A DNA stretch of 64,000 bases from Pedobacter sp. MC2016-05 (GTDB lineage Bacteria > Bacteroidota > Bacteroidia > Sphingobacteriales > Sphingobacteriaceae), in assembly GCF_026239735.1 (NCBI RefSeq), contig NZ_JAPIVT010000008.1, positions 62,001 through 126,000 on the forward strand, read 5' to 3'. Positions 18,652-28,145 of the stretch are shown one piece after another (position 1 is the stretch's first letter; the number at the start of each line of letters is the position of its first letter). The notes below the pieces were generated by a model. That model saw only the letters and a program-made list of their open reading frames with translations. It ran no database searches and was not told the origin of the DNA. The translations under genes were made by a program, and so were the position numbers.

Positions 18652-19101
18652 TTAACTTGCTTGCGGAGGCGGACCGATGCTAATATCTGGTAAAACTTCA
18701 GTGTTCTGATCCAACTTCTCTTGTAATATGACGGTATAAGATGTAAGAATATCTACTGAAATTACCATAAAAACCAGACTATGCCTATCATCATCATACC
18801 GAAGGAAGCTTGATGTAGCTTTTTGATCTTCGTGTATCAAAATATAACCCAAATTATCCTTCGCATAGTTGATAAACGTGAGGTAGTTTTGTTCATCCAT
18901 GGTTTTATAATTAAGCTGAACTATATCATCACCTAATAAGCTGATCATCAAGGCCTCATTTCTTCCTTTATATAGTTTAATAGGATCTTCATTGCTTTGA
19001 GAAATAAACCCCAAGCGACGCAGATAATCATCTACTTCCTCAAAATGATCAAAGTCGTATAAATACCAGAGTGCTTCCGGTTTAATAAGCATAGAGTTCA
19101 T
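18652..19101 (-). CDS. Hypothetical acidic cytoplasmic protein
   Basis: A 149-residue protein without signal peptide, rich in Asp and Glu (LYDFDHFEEVDDYLRRLGF), with a Pro-rich end. I do not recognise a family. Its start overlaps the end of the small membrane protein gene upstream by 20 bp, so the two are probably translated as a pair. Confidence 0.55.
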   Translation of the reverse strand: MNSMLIKPEALWYLYDFDHFEEVDDYLRRLGFISQSNEDPIKLYKGRNEALMISLLGDDIVQLNYKTMDEQNYLTFINYAKDNLGYILIHEDQKATSSFLRYDDDRHSLVFMVISVDILTSYTVILQEKLDQNTEVLPDISIGPPPQAS

Positions 19102-19312
19102 TTGCTAAAAATATAAATTTTAATAATGAAGTCACAGCGAAGTCGAAGCTTATTAAGCTAATAGCATCATCTAAAATACCTATAAAACCGGACAGAAGCT
19201 TTCCTAGAATAACATTTAGAAAAAGAAAAAACAGAATGCACCAGACATATAAATACCTTAAGTTAATAGCATTGGTGTCCTCACCGACCAACTTACTTAA
19301 ACGCCGATACAT
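19082..19312 (-). CDS. Small two-helix membrane protein, hypothetical
   Basis: 76 residues with a first hydrophobic segment around YVWCILFFLFLNVILG and a weaker second one. It overlaps the following gene by 20 bp on the same strand. No homologue comes to mind. A chance ORF is possible because it is short and A/T-rich, but the overlap with a plausible gene argues for it. Confidence 0.4.
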   Translation of the reverse strand: MYRRLSKLVGEDTNAINLRYLYVWCILFFLFLNVILGKLLSGFIGILDDAISLISFDFAVTSLLKFIFLANELYAY

Positions 19313-19329
19313 TCTGTCCTATCGGTTAA

Positions 19330-19385
19330 TACCTCCCCCATGCTCGGGAGAAAAACTCTTCTATCATTCCGTGGCAATCTCATGA
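19330..19385. repeat. REP-like intergenic repeat remnants
   Basis: The stretch CTCGGGAGAAAAACTCTTC..CATTCCGTGGCAATCTC resembles fragments of the Bacteroidetes CGTCATTnCGAGG/AAGCAATCT repeats. A related fragment lies at 18563-18610. The copies are degenerate, and only the similarity by eye supports them. Confidence 0.35.
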
Positions 19386-19398
19386 TGAAAATGAAATT

Positions 19399-20283
19399 CT
19401 ATTGCCTATTTTCCATCATATTCCTGGTTGCCCTTTCCATGGCCACCTTATTTTTTCTCACAAAATATCTAAGGGTAAAGAAGGCTGCGATGCCAACAAG
19501 AACCAACATCCATAAGTTAGCAAGGGCGAGGATAATCTCTTTAAAAATAGTCCAGCCGTTTACGATGTTTAACCACAAACGGTTACCAAATGCCGGCCGA
19601 TAATCGTAGAGATTGTCATTTGCAACGATCATTGTTTTAACCGTATTATCCTGGTAGAAGTTCAGCGTAATAGTGCTAAACTTCACCTTGGCATCAATAC
19701 TTATGTTATCTATTTTCCGGTCGATAGATTCATCACTTAAATTCATAGAAGTTGTGATGTTAGCTGTTTTTTTGCTCGGGATTTCCCCAATTTGCTTAGA
19801 AGCATCTATCCTATTCTGGCCTTTTAACTGATTAGCCAGATAATTTATACTTTGATCATCAAGTTTTAAAGAAGAACTATTTACAAAAACAGCCATTTTC
19901 GCAATTGAGTTGGTAAACTCATCCAAGCCTTGTGCTGGGATCTTAGCTACCAAAATACCATCGGTTCTATAGGAAGTAATTTCCTTCGACGAGTCGGCTG
20001 TTAATTTAAATTTGTCGGTTTCTTGTATGGTACTATTGATAGAAAATTCGGCAACTGTTCCTCCTTCTGATCTAATAATCTGACTCAACTTTTCTTTGGT
20101 ATTTTGAACATCCTTCACACGGAAGCGCATGTCGGCAGTTTTAATAATTTTAGCTGCAACTGAGGTATCTGGCATTTGTATTTCTATGGCTTCGGCAGCA
20201 TTATCCGTAACGTATCCTTCTTTTTTGCTATTGCAGCCAAAAATTATTAAAATAATGGCAGCAGCAATGATATTCCTTTTCAT
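19399..20283 (-). CDS. DUF4349 domain lipoprotein
   Basis: A 294-residue lipoprotein: signal with lipobox ending IFGC (Cys17), an IIKTADMRFRVKDV segment that opens the DUF4349 domain, a helical stretch in the middle (LANQLKGQNRIDASKQIGEI, often coiled coil), and one membrane helix near the C-terminus (LWMLVLVGIAAFFTLRYF) followed by a basic tail. The function is unknown; anchored at both ends, it probably faces the periplasm. It is monocistronic. Confidence 0.8.
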   Translation of the reverse strand: MKRNIIAAAIILIIFGCNSKKEGYVTDNAAEAIEIQMPDTSVAAKIIKTADMRFRVKDVQNTKEKLSQIIRSEGGTVAEFSINSTIQETDKFKLTADSSKEITSYRTDGILVAKIPAQGLDEFTNSIAKMAVFVNSSSLKLDDQSINYLANQLKGQNRIDASKQIGEIPSKKTANITTSMNLSDESIDRKIDNISIDAKVKFSTITLNFYQDNTVKTMIVANDNLYDYRPAFGNRLWLNIVNGWTIFKEIILALANLWMLVLVGIAAFFTLRYFVRKNKVAMERATRNMMENRQ

Positions 20284-20484
20284 GATTCTGGGGTTCTAAT
20301 AAATTAATCATTTTAAATATATTCTTCAAATGGCCATTAGAAGTTAGACGTTTCTGGTTAGGTTAAGTCGTCATATTTCCCCTTTATACTAAAAATAGAA
20401 ATAGGTAACCCAACCTTAAAAACGTTTAAGTTTAGATGCAATAGGACTGATTTTTCCATAAAAGGAAAGGCCGGTAAATAAAAA

Positions 20485-20512
20485 AGCCGATGATATTGGT
20501 ATATCATCGGCT
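20485..20512 (-). terminator. Terminator after the small membrane protein gene
   Basis: Perfect 12-bp stem (20485-20496, 20501-20512) with loop TGGT. On the minus strand it is followed by a U-run. Confidence 0.85.
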
Positions 20513-20533
20513 CTGTATTTAGAAAGAAATATT

Positions 20534-20752
20534 TTATGCGTCTAAAATTTTGAATACTCCTTTAATGCTGATGATCGCACCAATAAAAAGGATAATCCAT
20601 GAAACCAATGATAACACCCAAGAATCGAATGCAAAACGAGCGTAAGTACCAACCATACAAATCAATACACCAAAAATCATTAGTTTATATATCCCTGGCT
20701 GATTAGCCGTTTTCATACTTTCTGTATTGTGCTTTAATTCGCTGTTCTCCAT
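20534..20752 (-). CDS. Small two-helix membrane protein
   Basis: 72 residues: a polar N-terminus then two membrane helices (LMIFGVLICMVGTYARFAF and LVSWIILFIGAIISIKGVF). It resembles small Bacteroidetes proteins annotated only as hypothetical. A -7 box upstream and a strong terminator downstream make it a convincing single-gene unit despite its size. Confidence 0.75.
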   Translation of the reverse strand: MENSELKHNTESMKTANQPGIYKLMIFGVLICMVGTYARFAFDSWVLSLVSWIILFIGAIISIKGVFKILDA

Positions 20753-20774
20753 AATGTTTATTTTTATGATGCAG

Positions 20775-20782
20775 CAAAAGTA
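20775..20782 (-). promoter_or_regulatory. -7 box (TACTTTTG) for the gene starting at 20752
   Basis: Exact TAnnTTTG match in the context TATTACTTTTGCTGC, the same core as before gcvT. Confidence 0.5.
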
Positions 20783-20810
20783 ATACTTATTGCTGAATAT
20801 TTATATATGT

Positions 20811-21575
20811 TTAGTAACTTTTTAATCGTTCTAAACGCTGTTTTGCTTTGTCTTCATCGTTTAGTTTTTCACCGGTGTACAATGGTTTTTCCCAATCGCC
20901 ATACATGGGGTTTGGTAACACAATAAATTTGATCCCAAAAAGGTTTTGATTTGCATTTACCTGATCGAAAGTATTCTTTTGTTCACGGTAAAAAATGTTA
21001 GAAAAATCGCTCAAATTATCGCCACAAAGCAAGAGTATATCATGAGTTTCAGCGATTTTTTGGCGTCGAGGTTGTTTATTCGAAGTTCCTTTTGCAACTA
21101 ATAAATGCGCATCATCTGCATAAGGAAAACCAAAAGCTTGTAAATTTTTAAGCGTTGCGGCATAATCCTTTTCATCGCGATTGCTGAGGTAAAAAGTTTC
21201 AATATTTTTTGAAGCTGCAAACCTCAAAAATGCCAATGCTCCTGGTACGGTATCGCCTTTCGCCAGGCTGGTCCACGCTGTCCAATCGGCAGGATTATAA
21301 CTCAAGCCTTTTTTAATTTCGTGTCCTTGAAATGGAGAATTATCTAACACGGTTTCATCTATGTCTACAATAACGCAGTTCGGTTTTTTGCTGGTATCAG
21401 CCCACATTGCTTCTTTTAGTGACAAGCGAGCGAAGTTATAAGCCTGAAAACATAACGCCCGATATTCGCCACTGGTTTGCTGCCAAAGTACGGCATTGGT
21501 GTAATCTCTGGCTGGATTTTGAGCTGACGCAAAAAAAGGGAGGAGTGATAGAATGATGAAGATGTATTTTTTCAT
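20811..21575 (-). CDS. HAD-superfamily acid phosphatase (5'-nucleotidase P4-like)
   Basis: Secreted class C-type acid phosphatase of 254 aa. It has a signal peptide ending in FASAQ and the nucleophile/acid pair Asp71 and Asp73 in VDIDETVLDN. The second motif lies in FYLSNRDEKDYAATLKNL, and the final acidic motif in CGDNLSDFS. The usual lipobox Cys is absent, so it is predicted to be periplasmic rather than lipid-anchored. It probably releases phosphate from nucleotides or other monoesters. It stands alone. Confidence 0.88.
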   Translation of the reverse strand: MKKYIFIILSLLPFFASAQNPARDYTNAVLWQQTSGEYRALCFQAYNFARLSLKEAMWADTSKKPNCVIVDIDETVLDNSPFQGHEIKKGLSYNPADWTAWTSLAKGDTVPGALAFLRFAASKNIETFYLSNRDEKDYAATLKNLQAFGFPYADDAHLLVAKGTSNKQPRRQKIAETHDILLLCGDNLSDFSNIFYREQKNTFDQVNANQNLFGIKFIVLPNPMYGDWEKPLYTGEKLNDEDKAKQRLERLKSY

Positions 21576-21878
21576 AACTGGAAATTATTGACAAAATAGA
21601 ATTAGAGATCCAATAAAAACATAATCATTCTGGATTTCATTCCAAAATAATCATAATAATTTTGGATTATAATTAAATCTGTTTTAAAACTAGATGTATC
21701 TATATCTAATTTAAATTGAACACAAAAGTAACTATAGCCTTTACCAAAGCACATAAAGACTAATTATTTGTTTTCTTTGCCCCTTTGGTAGCAACCTCAA
21801 ACGCTCAGCATAAAAAAGCCCATTTCAATTAAGAAATGGGCTTATAATATTATAATGAGTCTTGACTCCAGACTAAAC
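21576..21878. other. Intergenic region upstream of the acid phosphatase
   Basis: About 300 bp, A/T-rich. It contains imperfect repeats of the TTTTGGATTATAATT kind near 21630-21680 and the atp terminator at 21817-21844. No ORF or RNA gene was seen. Confidence 0.5.
21817..21844 (-). terminator. Terminator of the atp operon
   Basis: Perfect 11-bp stem (21817-21827, 21834-21844) with a 6-nt loop. On the minus strand a run of U follows. It lies 35 bp after the atpG stop. Confidence 0.88.
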
Positions 21879-22772
21879 TTATCCGTTCAACGCTGCTGCA
21901 CCACTTACAATCTCCGTTAACTCAGTTGTAATTGCTGCCTGACGAGCTTGGTTATAAGAAAGTTTCAAGGCCTTCAACAACTCGCCAGCGTTTTCAGTTG
22001 CTTTATCCATTGACGTCATACGGGCACCGTGCTCAGATGCGTGAGAATCTAACACAGCTTTGTATAACTGAATTTTAATAGACTTAGGGATTAATTGCTC
22101 TACAATTTCTTCCTGAGAAGGCTCTAAAATATAATCAACATTTGCTGCCTTTTTCTCTTCTTTAGTTTCTGCAACTGCTTCTACTTTTGGAAGAGGCAAT
22201 AATTGTTCAGTAGTAATAAACTGTACGGCTGCGTTTCTAAAACGATTGTAAACTACTTCCACTTTATCAAACTCGCCCTTTAAAAAGCCAGCCATAATGG
22301 CATCTGTAATCTTAGTTACATTTTCAAAAGTTAAAGCAGAATACACTTCATTATTGTTGCCAATAACATTGTATTTACGTTTTTCGTAAAAATCTTGAGT
22401 TTTCTTACCGATAGAAATAATGCTTACGTTACCGTTTTTAAACTGTTCGCTATATTTTTCTGCAATTAAATTATTGGCCGCTTTAATTACGTTCATGTTA
22501 AAAGCACCAGCCAAACCACGGTTTGATGATACCGTCACAATTAAAACCTTATTAGGTTCACGCTCTTGGATAAAAGGCGATGAAGAACCTTCCAAACTTG
22601 CAGAAAGATTTCCTAAAATCTCTTTCAGTTTCGTTGCATAAGGACGTAAAGCGATAATTGCATTTGTAGCACGTTTCAACTTCGCCGCCGAAACCATTTT
22701 CATAGCTTTGGTAATTTGCTGTGTTGATTGTACCGATGCAATCCGGTTTCTTACTTCTTTTAAATTAGCCAT
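21879..22772 (-). CDS. atpG: ATP synthase F1 gamma subunit
   Basis: Central rotor stalk of F1. The N-terminal helix MANLKEVRNRIASVQSTQQI and TKAMKMVSAAKLKRA are characteristic, as is the C-terminal helix with MDKATENAGELL and NQARQAAITTELTEIVSGAAAL. Length is 297 aa, with an internal insert typical for the phylum (EAVAETKEEKKAA region). It is the last gene of the operon; beta and epsilon do not follow. Confidence 0.97.
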   Translation of the reverse strand: MANLKEVRNRIASVQSTQQITKAMKMVSAAKLKRATNAIIALRPYATKLKEILGNLSASLEGSSSPFIQEREPNKVLIVTVSSNRGLAGAFNMNVIKAANNLIAEKYSEQFKNGNVSIISIGKKTQDFYEKRKYNVIGNNNEVYSALTFENVTKITDAIMAGFLKGEFDKVEVVYNRFRNAAVQFITTEQLLPLPKVEAVAETKEEKKAANVDYILEPSQEEIVEQLIPKSIKIQLYKAVLDSHASEHGARMTSMDKATENAGELLKALKLSYNQARQAAITTELTEIVSGAAALNG

Positions 22773-22782
22773 TCTTTATAAT

Positions 22783-22846
22783 AGTCTTCAGTCTTTAGTC
22801 TTAAGTCTATAGTCGACTAACGACTGTGGACTTAAGACTGTTGACT
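22783..22846. repeat. Heptamer hairpin element B (AGTC/GACT class)
   Basis: AGTC occurs at 22783, 22790, 22797, 22804 and 22811, then GACT at 22815, 22822, 22829, 22836 and 22843: exactly five and five at 7-bp spacing, with the centre AGTCGACT. AGTCTTAAGTC (22797-22807) pairs perfectly with 22829-22839 one register out, and the centre also forms its own hairpin. It fills the atpG-atpA gap. It has the same plan as element C inside metH. Confidence 0.9.
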
Positions 22847-22850
22847 AAAT

Positions 22851-24425
22851 TTAGTATTTACTTGAAATCTCTTTTGCTACTGTATCTAAAACGCCAGTAA
22901 TGGTATCATCAAATTTACCAGCCTTTAAAGCCGCTAAAGTTTCTGGATGACGCATTTCTAATTGAGTTAAATATTCAGTTTCAAATTCTTTAACCTTGTT
23001 AACAGGGACGCTACGCATTAAATTTTTAGTACCTGCATAAACGATTGCAACTTGTTTCTCTACCGTAAATGGAGAAAACTGCGCTTGTTTTAACATCTCT
23101 ACGTTACGGGCACCTTTATCTAAAACTGATTTCGTTGCAGCATCTAAGTCAGAGCCGAATTTAGAGAAAGCCTCTAACTCGCGGTATTGAGCCTGATCTA
23201 ACTTTAAAGTACCTGCTACTTTTTTCATCGATTTAATTTGAGCATTACCACCCACACGTGATACCGAAATACCTACGTTAATAGCCGGACGGATACCCGA
23301 GTTAAACAAGTTCGACTCTAAGAAAATCTGACCATCAGTAATCGAAATTACGTTAGTTGGAATATATGCAGAAACGTCACCCGCTTGAGTTTCGATAATT
23401 GGTAAAGCTGTTAATGAACCACCACCTTTAACGATATGTCTAATCGAATCTGGTAAATCATTCATGTCTTTAGCGATATCATCATTCGCATTGATTTTCG
23501 CAGCTCTTTCTAACAAACGACTGTGTAAATAGAAAACGTCACCTGGATAAGCCTCACGACCCGGTGGACGACGAAGTAATAATGACACCTCACGGTAAGC
23601 AACTGCCTGTTTAGATAAATCATCATAAACAATTAGAGCTGGTCTACCTGTATCGCGGAAAAACTCGCCAATTGCAGCACCAGCAAAAGGAGCATAAAAC
23701 TGCATTGGAGCAGGATCAGCAGCCGAAGCAGCAACAACAACAGTATATGGTAAAGCGCCATTTTCTTCCAGTGTGCGTACAATGTTAGCAACGGTAGAGT
23801 TTTTCTGACCGATAGCTACATAAATACAAAACACAGGCTGGCCTGCTTCATAAAATTCTTTTTGGTTAATAATAGTATCGATACAAACAGCAGTTTTACC
23901 AATCTGACGATCGCCAATAACCAACTCACGTTGACCACGACCAATTGGAATCATTGCATCAATTGCTTTAATACCCGTTTGTAAAGGCTCATTTACCGGC
24001 TGACGATAAATTACACCTGGTGCTTTACGCTCTAAAGGCATCTCGTAAGTTTCACCTAAGATTGGACCTTTACCATCTAAAGGCTCACCCAAAGTGTTCA
24101 CTACGCGGCCAAGCATACCTTCACCAACTTTAATAGAGGCAATTTTTTTGGTACGTTTAATGGTATCACCTTCTTTAATCTCGTCAGATGCACCCAAAAG
24201 TACCACACCAACGTTATCTTCTTCAAGGTTTAATACAATGCCTTGCAGGCCGTTTGCAAATTCAACCAACTCACCCGATTGAACTTTAGTTAAACCGTAA
24301 ACACGGGCAATACCGTCGCCCACTTGCAACACGGTACCAACTTCTTCCAGTTCGGTTTCTGATTTGAAGCCCGCCAATTGCTGTCTGATAATTGCCGAAA
24401 CTTCGTCTGGTCTTACCTCTACCAT
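22851..24425 (-). CDS. atpA: ATP synthase F1 alpha subunit
   Basis: Non-catalytic nucleotide-binding subunit of F1. The Walker A segment is GDRQIGKTA (about residue 170) and the signature [14 protein letters not shown] is present. Length is 524 aa, normal. It is followed by atpG after the heptamer element; upstream, the gap to atpH is long (220 bp) and holds repeat remnants. Confidence 0.98.
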   Translation of the reverse strand: MVEVRPDEVSAIIRQQLAGFKSETELEEVGTVLQVGDGIARVYGLTKVQSGELVEFANGLQGIVLNLEEDNVGVVLLGASDEIKEGDTIKRTKKIASIKVGEGMLGRVVNTLGEPLDGKGPILGETYEMPLERKAPGVIYRQPVNEPLQTGIKAIDAMIPIGRGQRELVIGDRQIGKTAVCIDTIINQKEFYEAGQPVFCIYVAIGQKNSTVANIVRTLEENGALPYTVVVAASAADPAPMQFYAPFAGAAIGEFFRDTGRPALIVYDDLSKQAVAYREVSLLLRRPPGREAYPGDVFYLHSRLLERAAKINANDDIAKDMNDLPDSIRHIVKGGGSLTALPIIETQAGDVSAYIPTNVISITDGQIFLESNLFNSGIRPAINVGISVSRVGGNAQIKSMKKVAGTLKLDQAQYRELEAFSKFGSDLDAATKSVLDKGARNVEMLKQAQFSPFTVEKQVAIVYAGTKNLMRSVPVNKVKEFETEYLTQLEMRHPETLAALKAGKFDDTITGVLDTVAKEISSKY

Positions 24426-24489
24426 AGTTTTAATTATATCTTTTTGTAAATGTAAATCTTGTAGTTCTTTTGTTATTCTAGTCCCACTT

Positions 24490-24644
24490 CTGCTTAACCT
24501 TTGTCCTTCAACTACGCTCTGGATGACAAAAATACCGCTGTCAATCGGGTTTATATATTATTGTGCTATAGCCCTTTGTTATTTCAGTCTCCCTCAAAGT
24601 TTAACAAAGTCAGTCTTGATACTCAATACTAAATACTTTATACT
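24490..24644. repeat. Repeat remnants in the atpA-atpH gap
   Basis: Two kinds are visible. A REP-like fragment (TCCTTCAACTACGCTCTGGATGAC, about 24508-24531) resembles the widespread Bacteroidetes CATTCnGAGCGTAG repeats. TACT occurs at 24620, 24627, 24634 and 24641, exactly 7 bp apart, which looks like the right half of a heptamer element whose left half is degraded (AGTT 24598, AGTC 24608). Confidence 0.5.
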
Positions 24645-24645
24645 T

Positions 24646-25185
24646 CTAAGCAGCAAATTCTTTTTTAAGTTTACTTAAACCACTGGCAATACTTGCATCA
24701 AATTGCTTATCACCTACTTTTAAAATAAACCCACCAATCAGCTTCTCATCAATTTTTTCTTTAACGATAACTTCATTGGCACCTAATTCTCTTTTTACAA
24801 TGGCAATAATCTCCTGCTTAGCAGTTGGGCTTAAAGTAGTTGCTGTAGTTACATCAGCAGTTACAATACCTTTAATTTTATTATACTGTTGAATAAATTG
24901 TTTTGCAGTAGCAAATAAAATAGCCGAACGGCCTTTATTAACAACAATTTTAAAAAAAGCAAGGGTCAACTTACCTAGTTTATCAGCAAAAATTCCATTC
25001 AATATGCCAATCTTTTTATCTAAAGGCACAATTGGGTTCTTCAATATCGCTTCTAGTTCAGGAGTTTCATCAACCACTTTTTCAAATAAAACCATATCAT
25101 TATAAGATTCAGCCAGGCCGTTATTTTCAACAGCTAAGTCGATTAATGATTTGGCATATCTGCCTGCTACTTTAATTTCTGACAT
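24646..25185 (-). CDS. atpH: ATP synthase F1 delta subunit
   Basis: Peripheral stalk connector (OSCP-like) of 179 aa. It has the N-terminal helical domain VAGRYAKSLIDLAVENN and the C-terminal LIGGFILKVGDKQFDASI segment characteristic of the family. It lies in the normal gene order F-H-A-G. Confidence 0.95.
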   Translation of the reverse strand: MSEIKVAGRYAKSLIDLAVENNGLAESYNDMVLFEKVVDETPELEAILKNPIVPLDKKIGILNGIFADKLGKLTLAFFKIVVNKGRSAILFATAKQFIQQYNKIKGIVTADVTTATTLSPTAKQEIIAIVKRELGANEVIVKEKIDEKLIGGFILKVGDKQFDASIASGLSKLKKEFAA

Positions 25186-25192
25186 ATATTTG

Positions 25193-25279
25193 AGTTGAAA
25201 GTTGAAAGTTGAAAGTTGAAAGTTTAACCCAGAGATTGAAACTTTGAACTTTGCACTTTAAACCTTGTACTTTGAAACT
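25193..25279. repeat. Heptamer hairpin element D (AGTT/AACT class)
   Basis: AGTT at 25193, 25200, 25207, 25214 and 25221 (four identical GTTGAAA units at 25194-25221), then AACT-like tetramers at 25240, 25247, 25254, 25261, 25268 and about 25275. All are at 7-bp spacing. The two halves are complementary in the tetramer. It fills the atpH-atpF gap. Confidence 0.85.
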
Positions 25280-25773
25280 TAATTTAATTCAACGTCTTTT
25301 AACAAATTAGCTACTAAAGCTTCTTGTTTTGTTTTATCATCCAATTGGTTACGCAAAACACGTTCAGCAATCTCTAATGATAAAGTAGAAACCTGATCTT
25401 TCACTTCAGCCAAAGCCACTTTCTTTTGGTTTTCAATCTCGATTTTTGCTTTCTCGATCAATTTAGAACCTTCTACTTGTGCTTGTTTTTTAGCCTCGTT
25501 TAAAATACTATCTTTTAGCGTTTTGGCTTCTTTCAAAATCTCATCGCGTTCAGCACGTGCTTGTTGCATCAAATCTTGATTTTGAGCAGTTAAACGAGCC
25601 ATTTCTTGCTTAGCTAACTCCGCTTTGTTTAAAGCCTCATCAATACTTTGCTCACGCTCATGAATAGCTCCTAAAATTGGCTTCCATGCAAGTTTTCTAA
25701 GTAATAGTAATAGGAAAATAAAAGCTAAAGCTGTCCAGAAAACCAATCCAATACTTGGGGTAACTAATTCCAT
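25279..25773 (-). CDS. atpF: ATP synthase F0 b subunit
   Basis: Peripheral stalk: one N-terminal membrane helix (LVFWTALAFIFLLLLLRKLAW) and a long charged coiled-coil helix. The 164 aa length fits. The segment WKPILGAIHEREQSIDEAL is typical of bacterial b subunits. Confidence 0.96.
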   Translation of the reverse strand: MELVTPSIGLVFWTALAFIFLLLLLRKLAWKPILGAIHEREQSIDEALNKAELAKQEMARLTAQNQDLMQQARAERDEILKEAKTLKDSILNEAKKQAQVEGSKLIEKAKIEIENQKKVALAEVKDQVSTLSLEIAERVLRNQLDDKTKQEALVANLLKDVELN

Positions 25774-25858
25774 TTTTTATATTTTTTTATTGACTTTTTC
25801 GTTAAAATCGGGAAAACAACCAATCGTCGAATTCCCGATTAATAATTCTAAATTGCTA

Positions 25859-27278
<1,420 letters not shown>

Positions 27279-27292
27279 TTATTGGCAGTTTT

Positions 27293-27682
27293 TTACTTTA
27301 AATTTTGGTGGCGCAAGTTACGCAACAAACAGTATATTTCAAAGGCTGTAAACAATAAATACACAGAAAAAAAATTTAGTGCAAAAAGTAGCCCGTTTCC
27401 CTTTGCTTTTATACTGTAAACCAGCACAAAAGCCATACAAAAAATCATCTTCACTGCAATTGATCCCATGATCGCCATCACGCCTACCTCAGGATCACGT
27501 TTTATACCGATATCAACCAGCATATATGCGATGTAGGTGATGCCAGCCATAAAGCCAAAAATTACCCAAAAATTCTTAACCAAAATCTGCTTTTCAGGAA
27601 AAATGTTGGGTAACACAGCGATTATAGCTATCAGTATTCCAACAAAAATGAAGTAGATGCTTGTAAACTTGGTTAGCGTCAA
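27293..27682 (-). CDS. Four-helix membrane protein, AtpI-like
   Basis: 129 aa with four hydrophobic helices and little else. Its position between atpZ and atpB matches that of atpI/UncI-like proteins, which help c-ring assembly or ion supply. The sequence itself is too diverged for a firm family call. A -7 box lies just upstream. Confidence 0.65.
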   Translation of the reverse strand: MTLTKFTSIYFIFVGILIAIIAVLPNIFPEKQILVKNFWVIFGFMAGITYIAYMLVDIGIKRDPEVGVMAIMGSIAVKMIFCMAFVLVYSIKAKGNGLLFALNFFSVYLLFTAFEIYCLLRNLRHQNLK

Positions 27683-27713
27683 AGGAATAATTCTTTACAA
27701 TTAAAAACTTTGG

Positions 27714-27721
27714 CAAAGATA
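27714..27721 (-). promoter_or_regulatory. -7 box (TATCTTTG) inside the atp gene group
   Basis: Exact TAnnTTTG match, about 30 bp before the AtpI-like gene. It suggests an internal or main promoter for atpI-like to atpG. Confidence 0.5.
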
Positions 27722-27814
27722 AGATTTAAGGATGAAATATTGTTAAATTGTTTGATTTCTAAATAGTTTACCATCAAATTAAATAGCAATGAAGCGATTT
27801 AAGATGGGCACGGT

Positions 27815-28036
27815 TTATCGTGTAGCTTGCTTTATAGCCTGATATAATGCAATGCCCACACCAGCAAGTGCAAATGCAGCCGTTATTAACTTTGTTTTAC
27901 TATTTCGATGTTCATCTATTTTATAGCCTATAAAAGTTAACAATCCAATAGTGGCAATCATTTGAAAGCCTATGGCTGAATATTTTGCCGCTGCATTTAC
28001 TTTTTTTGATGTATCTTCTTCTTTAGGATTTTCCAT
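27815..28036 (-). CDS. atpZ: AtpZ/AtpI family protein
   Basis: 73 residues with two helices (YSAIGFQMIATIGLLTFIGYKIDEH and LITAAFALAGVGIALYQAI joined by a charged turn), the pattern of the AtpZ family found at the head of atp operons. The DEHRNSKTKL linker fits. Probably a small accessory factor (Mg2+ or c-ring assembly proposals exist for related proteins). Confidence 0.75.
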   Translation of the reverse strand: MENPKEEDTSKKVNAAAKYSAIGFQMIATIGLLTFIGYKIDEHRNSKTKLITAAFALAGVGIALYQAIKQATR

Positions 28037-28145
28037 TTATAAATGCAATAATTAAGTTAACTTTGAATATTAAGTTTTGCCAACAAAGAAAATATTCTTG
28101 CTAAAATTTTGTTTGTTGTATATTCACTAACGCGACTGATTATAC

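Noticed and set aside
19340..19603. Plus-strand ORF with a hydrophobic stretch opposite the DUF4349 gene
   Set aside because: Most of it is antisense to the C-terminal helix of a well-supported gene, and its start lies in a REP-like repeat.
22783..22846. Possible CRISPR-like array from regularly spaced repeats
   Set aside because: Units are 7 bp with 3-bp spacers and change to the complementary tetramer in the middle; no cas genes and wrong scale.
24364..24678. Plus-strand ORF of 104 codons across atpA/atpH
   Set aside because: It lies antisense to atpA and the repeat-filled gap, has no recognisable domain and low-complexity composition; a shadow of the atp genes.
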